Origin: Microsaccharimonas sp964523145
GTDB lineage: Bacteria; Patescibacteriota; Saccharimonadia; Saccharimonadales; Saccharimonadaceae
Length of the DNA: 64,000 bases
Assembly: GCA_964523145.1 (NCBI GenBank)
Contig: CAZFYB010000004.1
Coordinates: forward strand, 1 to 64,000
Reading direction: 5' to 3'
Shown: piece after piece, positions 7,993 to 16,157 of the stretch
Layout of the letters: each line of letters begins with the position of its first letter
Position numbering within the stretch: the first letter of the stretch is position 1
Made by a program: the position numbers and the translations under genes
Notes under the pieces: model-generated
The model's input: only the letters and a program-made list of their open reading frames with translations
Told to the model about the DNA's origin: nothing
The model's database searches: none

Positions 7993-8021
7993 AATGTATC
8001 ACATAATGCTTATATTGTCAA
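7993..8021 (-). promoter_or_regulatory. Promoter of the cassette minus operon
   Basis: On the - strand, TTGACA (8021-8016) is separated by 17 nt from TACATT (7998-7993). The -35 box lies inside the inverted repeat 8012-8036. Confidence 0.55.
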
Positions 8022-8144
8022 TGCTTAAGACAATATATTCATATAAAGCACAAGCTCTATCAGGAGGCTCTAAGGCGCTAATGCTATAAATAGACACTAC
8101 ATATGGGGGTATGTAGACATAAAAGGCACTAAATTTGAAAATAA

Positions 8145-8173
8145 TTGACATTGTTTGTCAATAGGAGTATATT
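8145..8173 (+). promoter_or_regulatory. Promoter and probable operator of the cassette plus operon
   Basis: TTGACA (8145-8150), a 17-nt spacer and TATATT (8168-8173) make a near-consensus sigma-70 promoter. The -35 box is the left arm of TTGACA-N5-TGTCAA (8145-8161), so a protein bound there would block RNA polymerase. Confidence 0.65.
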
Positions 8174-8269
8174 TTCGCCTTAGTGCAAGTTGCCCAAAAG
8201 CAACCCTTTTGCCCTAACCCGGGGTGGATTGTTTAAGAAGAAATTGCGCTGTTCAATACAAGAGGAACA

Positions 8270-8674
8270 ATGACAACGAGCCAGTCGTGCGACACAAAGA
8301 TCGCGGCCATTGCGGCCTGGATCTACAAGACCTACGGAGAGACTGAGAGGAAGACGCTGGTGGCCGATGTGGCCACTGAAGCTGCGCGTGAGCGCGCGGC
8401 AGCGGTCATTTATGGCCGCTATGCATCCGAGATCAACAACAGCCCTTCGAAGCTGAAGGAGCTCCTCGCTGAGCTTGCTCAGCTTCCGGACCGCAACCAT
8501 AAGGAGGCGGTCGATAGGGTGAGACGAACTCACCTCAGTGCAATTCGTGAAGCACTCGCCGAACTGAGCCGAACAAAGCTCGCTTCGGCAGTGCAGGCTC
8601 ATCTCGCCAAGACGGCAGCCAAGGAGACCAAGACAAGGGTCTCTGCCTACGGACGCGAGATGGCTATCGCATGA
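8270..8674 (+). CDS. Unknown helical cytoplasmic protein, cassette plus operon
   Basis: The 134-residue protein is almost entirely predicted helix, rich in Ala, Glu, Lys and Arg, with one Cys near the N-terminus and no membrane segment. I do not recognise a family. AGAGGAAC forms a good Shine-Dalgarno sequence before the ATG. It is the first gene of a three-gene operon and overlaps the next by ATGA. Codon choice is strongly G/C-ending, unlike the chromosome on both sides. Confidence 0.7.
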   Translation: MTTSQSCDTKIAAIAAWIYKTYGETERKTLVADVATEAARERAAAVIYGRYASEINNSPSKLKELLAELAQLPDRNHKEAVDRVRRTHLSAIREALAELSRTKLASAVQAHLAKTAAKETKTRVSAYGREMAIA

Positions 8675-9072
8675 CCGGTACGGTAACGACTAGTGAGATC
8701 CGTATCCCCATCCCCGCCAGGGACAGGGATTTGGTAATCTCCGAGTATGTGGACGCCCTGGTAAAAGGGGTCGCCTTCACGAAGGGTCCTGAGCCGGACG
8801 AGAGTTCGGTAAAGGGTTCCGGAAGAGATCGTGACGCACGACTCGCTAAGATGGTCGCTGACCATCGGGCGACTGTGCTGAGCGAAACAACCGAGAAGGT
8901 GGAAGGTGATAAGAAGTTACTTTATCAGCTTTACCTGTATGGGTTGTTCGTCTACAAGTTGCCGGCAAAGGAGATGACGTATATTTCCGAGAAGTTGGAT
9001 TTGTCACCGTCAGAGTACCAGCGACTCTGTCGGCACGCGATTAAAGTTCGCGTTCCGGGGAGGAGGGTGTGA
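8671..9072 (+). CDS. Unknown protein, possible helix-turn-helix at C-terminus
   Basis: The 133-residue protein starts inside the stop of the previous gene (ATGA) and ends inside the next start (TGATG). The N-terminal half is charged, with a disordered-looking Gly/Ser/Glu stretch at 40-55. The C-terminal segment EMTYISEKLDLSPSEYQRL (about 101-119) has the spacing of a helix-turn-helix, so it might bind the inverted repeats upstream. That role is inference only, and no family is recognised. Confidence 0.68.
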   Translation: MTGTVTTSEIRIPIPARDRDLVISEYVDALVKGVAFTKGPEPDESSVKGSGRDRDARLAKMVADHRATVLSETTEKVEGDKKLLYQLYLYGLFVYKLPAKEMTYISEKLDLSPSEYQRLCRHAIKVRVPGRRV

Positions 9073-9236
9073 TGAGCACACTCCATGGTGTAATCATCCC
9101 GCAGGATCCGAACGAACGACAGGGTACGACCCTCGTTCTGAAGAACCTGCCGGATGAAAGCATTCCGCCGGAGCAGCGTCTTCCTCAAGACGTTCGCACC
9201 GGTCAGATCGTCATCGAGGGTCCCCCCAGACCTTGA
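9072..9236 (+). CDS. Small unknown protein ending the cassette plus operon
   Basis: The ATG at 9072 overlaps the previous stop (TGATG). The 54-residue product is rich in Pro, Gln and Val, with no membrane segment and no Cys. Support comes from translational coupling, matching G/C-ending codon use and a strong hairpin soon after the stop. No family is recognised. Confidence 0.55.
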   Translation: MSTLHGVIIPQDPNERQGTTLVLKNLPDESIPPEQRLPQDVRTGQIVIEGPPRP

Positions 9237-9288
9237 TGACGGGGGTCAGCGACCATGGTTTTCCCCAGCCGTGGAACTGACTCCAACC

Positions 9289-9340
9289 CCTGAGTGGGGC
9301 GCCCCTTAGTCTATGACTCTGTGCGTGCGCCCCGCTCAGG
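9289..9340 (+). terminator. Long G+C-rich hairpin after the cassette plus operon
   Basis: CCTGAGTGGGGCGC (9289-9302) pairs over 14 bp, with one G-U, with GCGCCCCGCTCAGG (9327-9340). It lies 53 nt past the last stop. A second short hairpin with a T-run follows, so the pair probably ends the operon. Confidence 0.7.
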
Positions 9341-9354
9341 CGGGAACAAACTTT

Positions 9355-9380
9355 ACCCCTAGTCACGGGGTTATTTTTTT
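9355..9380 (+). terminator. Short intrinsic terminator before tRNA-Glu
   Basis: The stem ACCCC/GGGGT with a 7-nt loop is followed by TATTTTTTT. It separates the cassette from the tRNA-Glu promoter. Confidence 0.75.
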
Positions 9381-9382
9381 GC

Positions 9383-9388
9383 TATAAT
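9383..9388 (+). promoter_or_regulatory. -10 box of tRNA-Glu
   Basis: TATAAT lies 36 nt before the tRNA 5' end, directly after the T-run of the preceding terminator. The same transcript could continue into pyk. Confidence 0.6.
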
Positions 9389-9424
9389 GGCACGAGTAAA
9401 ACGCCTTTGACCTGTTCTTTTGAT

Positions 9425-9499
9425 GGTCTCATCGTCTAACGGTTAGGACACCAGGTTTTCATCCTGGCAATCGGAGTTCGATTCTCCGTGAGATCACCA
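9425..9499 (+). tRNA. tRNA-Glu (anticodon TTC)
   Basis: Acceptor GGTCTCA pairs with TGAGATC (one G-T). The anticodon stem is CCAGG/CCTGG with loop TTTTCAT, and the T-loop is GTTCGATT. CCA is encoded at 97-99 of the 9400s. No terminator separates it from pyk. Confidence 0.97.
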
Positions 9500-9547
9500 A
9501 TAGAACCGAGCAAAGGTTTAAATTTAAGAAAAGGGCGCACTATTATT

Positions 9548-10960
9548 ATGGGAATCATTTTTAAACGAACTAAAATCTTAGCAACAGTAGGTCCAATCAC
9601 CAGTACCCCTGAAATGCTTGAAAGTCTTATCCGGGCTGGGGTGAATGGCTTACGCCTTAACTTTAGCCATGGTGACTACGAAGAGCGTACCAAACAAATC
9701 GAATGGATTCGTGAAGCGAGTAAAACAATCGGAAAACCAGTCGCAATCTTGCAAGACCTTCAAGGCCCGAAGATTCGCCTTGGTATGCTTAACGAAAATA
9801 CCGCGGTGAAAAAAGGTGACGAAATTATCCTTGACCATGCCGCCGAGCATAACGGCCTTACCTTTCCTGTGCAGTACAACCTTGCTGAAAAAGTAAAAGT
9901 TGGCGAGCCACTCTATATTTTTGACGGTAAAGTACGCACTACGGTTCTTGAAATTACCTCAGAAACAGCAATTAAGCTTCGTATCGAAAACGATGGCGTA
10001 TTGATGAGCAAAAAAGGTATTAACTTACCTGATACTGATTTTGGTGGTGATATCCTTACCCCTAAAGACCTTAAAGATATCGAATATGGCCTCACGCAAG
10101 ATATTGACTATGTAGCCCTTAGTTTTGTGCAGAGCCCTGAGGACATTCATAACCTCCGCCAAATTTTGGTTGCTGGTGGTTCACAGGCGCAAATTATCGC
10201 TAAAATCGAAACAAAAGCTGCGATTAAAGCAGATGTCATGGAAGAGATCGTAAAAGCTACTGACGGTATTATGGTTGCCCGTGGTGACTTAGCCGTTGAA
10301 GCTGGTGCTGAAGTGGTGCCAATTGTGCAACGTCGCTTACTAGCCCTCTGTCGAAAACACGGCAAGTTGAGTATTGTTGCAACTCAAATGATGGCCAGTA
10401 TGGTTGATGCCCCTGAGCCAACACGTGCAGAAGTAAGTGACGTAGCAAATGCCGTTATTCAAGGTGCCGACTCAGTTATGCTTTCAGATGAAACTGCCAA
10501 TGGTAATTACCCACTTGAAACCGTAGCGGCAATGAAAAAAGTTATTCTTTATACACAAGATAACGCCCCGGTTGCACCGATTCACGATACAATTGCCAAA
10601 AACGTGAAGCTTGACGCATTAAGTACGGCTACTGTTGCGCTTGCTGAACAACTAAAGGTTGATGCAATTATTGCTGAAACAAAATCAGGTGCAACTGCAT
10701 CCACTATTGCTTCGCACCGTCCAAACCTGCCAATCATTAGTGTTACCAGTGAGCTAAAAGCTGCTCAACAACTAGGCTTAAGCTACGCAAACCGTAGTTA
10801 CGTTCGCCCAGATGCCGAAGAAGCTGGTTTTGAACTAGCAAAAGAACTGAAAGCTGAAGGCCTGTTTGGTGACGGACGGACCACCGTTATTATTGTGAGC
10901 GGCCAACAACCTGGAATTATTGGAACAACCGACACTATCAAAGTTCGCGTGCTAGAATAA
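9548..10960 (+). CDS. pyk: Pyruvate kinase
   Basis: The 470-residue glycolytic enzyme converts phosphoenolpyruvate and ADP to pyruvate and ATP. Visible motifs are the N-terminal KRTKILATVGP, LQDLQGPKIR, the catalytic segment QIIAKIETKAAI, the substrate loop MVARGDLAVEAG and the MLSDETANG helix, followed by a full C-terminal allosteric domain. I chose the ATG at 9548; the longer frame runs back into tRNA-Glu. AAGAAAAGGG lies about 12 nt upstream. It heads the cluster pyk-pgk-tpiA, so energy from lower glycolysis is encoded together. Confidence 0.96.
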   Translation: MGIIFKRTKILATVGPITSTPEMLESLIRAGVNGLRLNFSHGDYEERTKQIEWIREASKTIGKPVAILQDLQGPKIRLGMLNENTAVKKGDEIILDHAAEHNGLTFPVQYNLAEKVKVGEPLYIFDGKVRTTVLEITSETAIKLRIENDGVLMSKKGINLPDTDFGGDILTPKDLKDIEYGLTQDIDYVALSFVQSPEDIHNLRQILVAGGSQAQIIAKIETKAAIKADVMEEIVKATDGIMVARGDLAVEAGAEVVPIVQRRLLALCRKHGKLSIVATQMMASMVDAPEPTRAEVSDVANAVIQGADSVMLSDETANGNYPLETVAAMKKVILYTQDNAPVAPIHDTIAKNVKLDALSTATVALAEQLKVDAIIAETKSGATASTIASHRPNLPIISVTSELKAAQQLGLSYANRSYVRPDAEEAGFELAKELKAEGLFGDGRTTVIIVSGQQPGIIGTTDTIKVRVLE

Positions 10961-10983
10961 GAGTAACTAAAACTAGGGTGGGA

Positions 10984-12207
10984 ATGAGTTTTTTTAAACG
11001 AACAATTCGAGACGTTCCAATTGAGCATAAAACTGTCCTGGTACGGGCAGACTACAATGTACCCCTGAACTCAAAAGGTGAAATCAGTGACGATTTACGT
11101 ATTCGTGCCAGTTTGCCTACGCTAGAATATTTGCTGGCTCACCACGACAAAGTGGTTATTATGAGCCACCTCGGTCGCCCAGAAGGCTGTGAAGAGAAAT
11201 ACAGCCTTGAACAAGTGGCAGTTCGATTATCTGAATTACTTGGACGTCCGGTTATTTTTGTTGAAGATGTGATTGGCGATAAAGTGGTGCAAGCGGTAAA
11301 AAAAGCTCCACTAGAAGCGGTGATAGTACTTGAAAACTTACGCTACTACGCCGAAGAAGAAGCAAACGATGAACAGTTTGCTCAAAAAATTGCTAAATCT
11401 ACTGGGGCGCAGTACTTCGTGCAAGATGGTTTTGGAGTGGTACACAGGGCTCATGCGAGTACTGATGCGATTACTCATTACATCCCTAGTGTGGCCGGGC
11501 TATTGCTCGAATTAGAATACACGACTATTACACAAGCAATGGAAAACCCCCAAAGGCCATTAGTTGCGGTTATGGGTGGGGCTAAGATTAGCGATAAAAT
11601 TACGGTCATTGAACGATTTGTTTCTATCGCGGACAAAATTATTATTGGTGGTGCGATGGCAAACACCTTTTTAAGTTACAAGGGCCATGGCATGGGCGCG
11701 AGTTTAGTTGAGGCAGGCCAAGATACCGTTATTGACGGTATTTACGAAGCTGCACGTAAAAAAGGAGTTGCCGATGTCGACTCGTTTATTGTGCTGCCAA
11801 CTGATGTTGCAGTGACTGAAGATGTTTCTGAATATGCCAAGCGCCGGAATGTGCGCCTCGGTAACCTTGGCTCTAAAGAAAAGGCCCTTGATGTGGGTGA
11901 TGATTCGATCAAGCGCATTGTTAAAGAAGTAGCCGATGCTAAAACGGTTATATGGAATGGCACGCTTGGCTACGCTGAACTGCCTGAATTTGCTCATGGG
12001 TCAGCTCGACTGGCGCTTTCACTGGCAACACAGCCCCATACCACCTCTATTATTGGGGGTGGTGACACTGCCGACTTTGTACTGAAATGGGATGGAGAAG
12101 GTGGGAAGAGTTTCACACATGTATCAACCGGTGGCGGTGCGTCACTTGAACTGATGTCTGGTAAAAAACTTCCTGGTATTGAGAGTTTGCTTGAAGGGGC
12201 AAGATAG
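10984..12207 (+). CDS. pgk: Phosphoglycerate kinase
   Basis: The 407-residue enzyme makes ATP from 1,3-bisphosphoglycerate. Signatures are VLVRADYNVPLN near the N-terminus, MSHLGRP, the hinge and nucleotide part VMGGAKISDKI, and GGGDTADF at the C-terminus. The WNG loop reads WNGTLGYAE where most enzymes have WNGPMGVFE, a conservative local variant. The ATG at 10984 has AGGGTGGG just upstream, better than the GTG at 10978. It lies 23 nt after pyk, in the same operon. Confidence 0.95.
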   Translation: MSFFKRTIRDVPIEHKTVLVRADYNVPLNSKGEISDDLRIRASLPTLEYLLAHHDKVVIMSHLGRPEGCEEKYSLEQVAVRLSELLGRPVIFVEDVIGDKVVQAVKKAPLEAVIVLENLRYYAEEEANDEQFAQKIAKSTGAQYFVQDGFGVVHRAHASTDAITHYIPSVAGLLLELEYTTITQAMENPQRPLVAVMGGAKISDKITVIERFVSIADKIIIGGAMANTFLSYKGHGMGASLVEAGQDTVIDGIYEAARKKGVADVDSFIVLPTDVAVTEDVSEYAKRRNVRLGNLGSKEKALDVGDDSIKRIVKEVADAKTVIWNGTLGYAELPEFAHGSARLALSLATQPHTTSIIGGGDTADFVLKWDGEGGKSFTHVSTGGGASLELMSGKKLPGIESLLEGAR

Positions 12208-12240
12208 GCTACACTAATGACAAATATAAGCATGGGCACT

Positions 12241-13020
12241 ATGGCGAGGGATAAAAAACTAATTATCGGCAACTGGAAGATGAACCTTGGGGTTCATGAG
12301 TCAAGTCTGTATCTTCATAAGTTGGCAAATTTGGTAAAAATGCACCGAAATGTTGAGGTAGTAGTGGCTCCAACTATGCTTGCATTGCAAACGTTAAGCC
12401 TTCAAGTTAATCTTCGGCAAATGAAGCTGGCTGCTCAAAACTTTTACTGGCGTGACCATGGGGCGTTTACTGGTGAAGTTTCGGCAACTCAACTTCGCGG
12501 TATTGTGCAGTATGGTATTGTTGGCCACTCTGAACGCCGTCATGTGTTTAACGAAACAGATAAAGACACTCGAGCAAAAGTACAGGCTGCTATACGCAAT
12601 AATATTCGCCCTATTTTATGTATCGGTGAAACAGCAGGCGAACGTGCACTAGGTGAGACACACGATGTACTTCACGACCAATTAATTGGCGGTTTAGCAA
12701 ATATAACCAGCGAAGAACTGCACCAGGTGGTTATTGCCTACGAACCAGTATGGGCTATTGGTACGGGTGTGAATGCAATGCCAAATGACGTACATGAGGC
12801 TGTGGTTGCGATTCGCCGTCAAATTAAGCACTTGTATGGTGCGAAGCTTTCAAACGAGGTACAGGTCCTTTACGGTGGCAGTGTGACGGTTGATAGTGCT
12901 GCAGATTACTTAGCGCTTGATGAAGTTGATGGCCTGCTTATCGGTGGGGCGAGTTTAGACGCACATTCGTTTAGTAGTATTGTTGAAAAAGCTCATGCCA
13001 ATGGCAAGAAGGCGGTGTAG
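12241..13020 (+). CDS. tpiA: Triosephosphate isomerase
   Basis: The 259-residue TIM barrel interconverts dihydroxyacetone phosphate and glyceraldehyde 3-phosphate. The NWKMN lysine, catalytic His in GHSERR, catalytic Glu in AYEPVWAIGTG and the phosphate-binding LYGGSV loop are present. Three in-frame ATGs exist (12217, 12232, 12241). The third places NWKMN at the usual distance and lies 10 nt after a TATAAG box, so I prefer it. The operon continues from pgk. Confidence 0.93.
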   Translation: MARDKKLIIGNWKMNLGVHESSLYLHKLANLVKMHRNVEVVVAPTMLALQTLSLQVNLRQMKLAAQNFYWRDHGAFTGEVSATQLRGIVQYGIVGHSERRHVFNETDKDTRAKVQAAIRNNIRPILCIGETAGERALGETHDVLHDQLIGGLANITSEELHQVVIAYEPVWAIGTGVNAMPNDVHEAVVAIRRQIKHLYGAKLSNEVQVLYGGSVTVDSAADYLALDEVDGLLIGGASLDAHSFSSIVEKAHANGKKAV

Positions 13021-13029
13021 GTGGGGATT

Positions 13030-13956
13030 ATGAAAGATATTGATTTTGATGAATTAGACAGGGCAGTAAACACGGTTATTGGCGGCAAGTCGGCTGAACC
13101 GGTGAGTAAGCCAGTCGAGGTCGCGCCTTTAGAAGAAACTGTCGAAGACAAACCTGTCTTTGAACCGGTAACTGTCGAAGCTCCAGTTGAGCCACTAGCT
13201 CCTGCCGTTGCGCCTGCTGCCCGCCGATCTGGTAACTCTGGACGATTTATGGATGTAATGCACCCCTCTTCTGATATGCGCACCCGTAGCGAACGACCGG
13301 TTATGCAGCCTATAACGACCTCATCGGTCCAAGATTCTCCTGTAGAACCTGAACAGTCAAAGGATGAAATATATGATTGGCAGAAACCGCTTGAATCACC
13401 TTTCTTACCTGACGCCCAAGTTGAAAAACGGCCTTTAGGTGGTGGGTTGAACACAAGCGACATAGGGAGTGAAGAATTTAAGTTTGAAGGTATTCTTGAT
13501 GAGCCTAAAGAAGAACTACTTGAAGCGCCGGATGATCCACGCCTAGAAGCGACAACAATGCCCGACCCTATCGACTTTGCCGCAGCGGCATTCAAAGAGC
13601 CAATTGAGGACGAAACTCCAAGCGAGACAGTCATGGCTGAAGTGGAGGCTGTCGAAGACCAAAAACCAGCTTTAGAAGAAGCTCAAGTGGATGAAGAACC
13701 TATTACTGAGAAACCAGCACCAATAGAATATCAAGAACCTGTTGGTCCAACTTCAATTACCCAGCAATACACTGAAAAACAAACGACTCATCTAGATTCT
13801 GGGGCGATTTTTGACACAGAATCGTATCATCAGCCTGTTGTGCAGCCATTAAAGAAGAAATCAAGCCTATGGATTATCCTTTGGATTATTTTGCTCGTGG
13901 TTCTTGGCGCTGCTGCTGGCTGGGCAGTGTACACCTTCGTTTTACCACTGCTTTAA
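13030..13956 (+). CDS. Acidic membrane-anchored protein of unknown function
   Basis: In this 308-residue protein, residues 1-275 are acidic, Pro/Glu/Val-rich and probably disordered. A Lys-rich stop-transfer and one hydrophobic helix (WIILWIILLVVLGAAAGWAVYTFV) end the chain, so it is tail-anchored with the bulk probably in the cytoplasm. No family is recognised. The ATG at 13030 has AGGTGGGG 4-10 nt upstream and is preferred to the GTG at 13021. It lies 9 nt after tpiA and is probably co-transcribed. Confidence 0.7.
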   Translation: MKDIDFDELDRAVNTVIGGKSAEPVSKPVEVAPLEETVEDKPVFEPVTVEAPVEPLAPAVAPAARRSGNSGRFMDVMHPSSDMRTRSERPVMQPITTSSVQDSPVEPEQSKDEIYDWQKPLESPFLPDAQVEKRPLGGGLNTSDIGSEEFKFEGILDEPKEELLEAPDDPRLEATTMPDPIDFAAAAFKEPIEDETPSETVMAEVEAVEDQKPALEEAQVDEEPITEKPAPIEYQEPVGPTSITQQYTEKQTTHLDSGAIFDTESYHQPVVQPLKKKSSLWIILWIILLVVLGAAAGWAVYTFVLPLL

Positions 13957-13981
13957 GCTAGCCGCTGGGCTGCCAGTGGGC

Positions 13982-13987
13982 TATAAT
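13982..13987 (+). promoter_or_regulatory. Leaderless -10 box of pcrA
   Basis: TATAAT ends 7 nt before the ATG at 13995. No Shine-Dalgarno sequence and no -35 match are seen. Confidence 0.6.
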
Positions 13988-13994
13988 AAGGGTA

Positions 13995-16112
13995 ATGAAT
14001 ATCCTTGGGGAATTAAATGAAGCGCAGCAAGAAGCTGCTCTGGCAACGTCAGGGCCGCTTTTGATTTTAGCTGGTGCAGGAAGTGGTAAAACGAAAACGC
14101 TGACTCACCGGATTGCCTATCTTGTGGCTGAAAAAGGTATCTGGCCAAGCCAAATCTTAGCAGTAACGTTTACGAATAAAGCAGCGCGTGAAATGCGCGA
14201 GCGACTTTCACATATTCTTAATCAACCTAATGACCGATCATTTATGCCCTGGATGGGGACATTCCATGGTATCTGCGTTCGCTTATTGCGTATGGATGGC
14301 CAAGCAATTGATGTGCCACGTAACTTTGTTATTTACGATGAAGATGACCGCCAAGGGCTGATTAAGCAGGCTATGAAGCGACTTTCTATCACTGATAAAG
14401 ATATGAAACCTTCGGCCGTAAGTAGTGCTATTTCTTCGGCTAAAAATGCTATGCTCAACCCAAGCGAATACGAGGCATCGGCAAGTTACCCGTTTCAAAA
14501 AAATGTTGCGAAAGTGTACTACGAATATGAGGCACGCCGAAAAGATGCACGCGCACTTGATTTTGACGACTTGCTGCTGGAAGCGGTTCAGCTGGTCCAA
14601 AATAACAAAGAGGTTCGTGATAAATGGCGCAATCACTTTAAACACATTTTAATTGACGAGTATCAAGACACGAACACAGCGCAATATCAGCTCGTAAAAC
14701 TATTGGTGAACGACAAGCAAAATATATGTGTCGTAGGTGATGACTGGCAGTCTATTTATAGCTGGCGTGGGGCTGATTTTACGAATATCCTTAACTTTGA
14801 ACGTGATTTTCCTGGGGCAAAGGTGGTGAAGCTTGAACAAAACTACCGGAGTACGGGCAACATTCTCGAAGCAGCTCACCAGGTAATTACAAAAAACGTA
14901 AATCGTACTGATAAAAAACTGTGGACTGCCGAGGGTTCGGGCGCACCGGTCCAAGTACATGGTGTATATGACGAAGCCGAAGAAGCCCGACAGGTTGCTG
15001 ATCGGATTTCAGCTCAAGCGGCGATTAGTGCTCGCCGTTATGATGAGTTTGCTGTTTTGTATCGTACGAATGCGCAAAGCTACACATTGGAGCGAGCGTT
15101 TTTGCAAATGCGCGTGCCCTACCAAATTATTGGCGGTGTTCGATTTTACGATCGCAAAGAAATTAAAGATGTTGTCGCCTACCTTAAGCTCATTTATCAG
15201 CCGAATGACCGCATGAGTTTTAGCCGTATCGCTAATGTACCTACACGGGGTGTCGGAGCAACCAGTCTAGAACGCTTTTTGACATGGCAATCAATGCAAA
15301 ATATCGATATTATTGAGGCGTTGGTGCGCATGGGGAGCGAAGCTGTGGTGACCGGTAAGGCACGAATGGCACTCGCGACTTTGGGTGAAAAGCTACAAGC
15401 AATTCGCTCACATATTGAAGAAGTGAGCCCGACCGAACTCATTGAAGAGGTTATTGAAACGATTGGGTATCGAGATTATATTCTTGATGGAACTCCCCAG
15501 GCTGAGGATAGAGAAGAAAACCTTGGGTCGCTTTTGTCGGATGCTCAGAATTTTACCAGCTTGTCTGATTTCCTTGAAGAAGTTGCATTGATGTCGAGTG
15601 TCGATAGTCAAAGTGATGATAATAAAGTTACGCTTATGACGTTGCATGCCGCGAAAGGCCTGGAATTTCCGGTGGTATTTATGGTCGGAATGGAAGAGGG
15701 GATTTTACCCCATTCTCGGGTGTTCGAATCTGGTCCTTCGGAACTGGAAGAAGAGCGCCGGCTTTGCTATGTAGGCATGACTCGTGCTCGCGAAGAACTG
15801 CATTTGAGTTTTGCGTACAGCCGTTTGCAATTTGGACAGCGAAACTATAACCCACCTTCACGATTTATTGCCGACATGGGCGATCAGGTGGCGATGACAA
15901 ATCCAACACCAAACATTATGGGTGCTCAACAACAGCAAGACGAGCCATTTTACAGTGATGAAATAGGCTTCGAGCCTGGCGATAAAGTTCGCTCGGCAGC
16001 ATTTGGTGATGGTGAAATTTTGGATATTGATGGCATGGCGGTAACGATTGCGTTCATTAGTGGGCAAACTAAAAAACTCAACGCTGAATATGCTCATTTG
16101 CAAAAGCTCTAA
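13995..16112 (+). CDS. pcrA: UvrD/PcrA-type superfamily 1 DNA helicase
   Basis: The 705-residue 3'-5' helicase unwinds DNA in excision repair and replication restart. Motifs in order: the Q-motif region LNEAQQEA, Walker A GAGSGKTKT (27-35), motif II DEYQDT, motif III GDDWQSIYSWRGAD, motif IV NYRST, motif V TLHAAKGLEFPVVF and motif VI EERRLCYVGMTRA. The C-terminus FEPGDKVRSAAFGDGEI is the Tudor-like domain that in PcrA/UvrD binds RNA polymerase. With UvrA and UvrC elsewhere in the window it completes much of nucleotide excision repair. The start is leaderless. Confidence 0.95.
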   Translation: MNILGELNEAQQEAALATSGPLLILAGAGSGKTKTLTHRIAYLVAEKGIWPSQILAVTFTNKAAREMRERLSHILNQPNDRSFMPWMGTFHGICVRLLRMDGQAIDVPRNFVIYDEDDRQGLIKQAMKRLSITDKDMKPSAVSSAISSAKNAMLNPSEYEASASYPFQKNVAKVYYEYEARRKDARALDFDDLLLEAVQLVQNNKEVRDKWRNHFKHILIDEYQDTNTAQYQLVKLLVNDKQNICVVGDDWQSIYSWRGADFTNILNFERDFPGAKVVKLEQNYRSTGNILEAAHQVITKNVNRTDKKLWTAEGSGAPVQVHGVYDEAEEARQVADRISAQAAISARRYDEFAVLYRTNAQSYTLERAFLQMRVPYQIIGGVRFYDRKEIKDVVAYLKLIYQPNDRMSFSRIANVPTRGVGATSLERFLTWQSMQNIDIIEALVRMGSEAVVTGKARMALATLGEKLQAIRSHIEEVSPTELIEEVIETIGYRDYILDGTPQAEDREENLGSLLSDAQNFTSLSDFLEEVALMSSVDSQSDDNKVTLMTLHAAKGLEFPVVFMVGMEEGILPHSRVFESGPSELEEERRLCYVGMTRAREELHLSFAYSRLQFGQRNYNPPSRFIADMGDQVAMTNPTPNIMGAQQQQDEPFYSDEIGFEPGDKVRSAAFGDGEILDIDGMAVTIAFISGQTKKLNAEYAHLQKL

Positions 16113-16115
16113 TGC

Positions 16116-16121
16116 TATAAT
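16116..16121 (+). promoter_or_regulatory. -10 box of the RpfB-like gene
   Basis: TATAAT lies 36 nt before the ATG at 16158. AGGGGGTG near 16139-16146 could serve as the ribosome site, so this gene appears to have a short leader. Confidence 0.5.
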
Positions 16122-16157
16122 GATGAAGACACACTATTAGGGGGTGTATCCTTTTTT

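Larger units (their letters stand above)
7738..8269. promoter_or_regulatory. Divergent regulatory region of the G+C-rich cassette
   Basis: There is no ORF here. It contains promoters in both directions, leaders of about 250 nt (minus) and 90 nt (plus), and several inverted repeats. These are GCATAT-AA-ATATGC (7780-7793), AGTGCA/TGCACT (about 7904-7920), ATATTGTC-N9-GACAATAT (8012-8036), CTACATA-N6-TATGTAG (8097-8116) and TTGACA-N5-TGTCAA (8145-8161). Two of them cover a -35 box, which suggests repressor sites. Confidence 0.6.
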
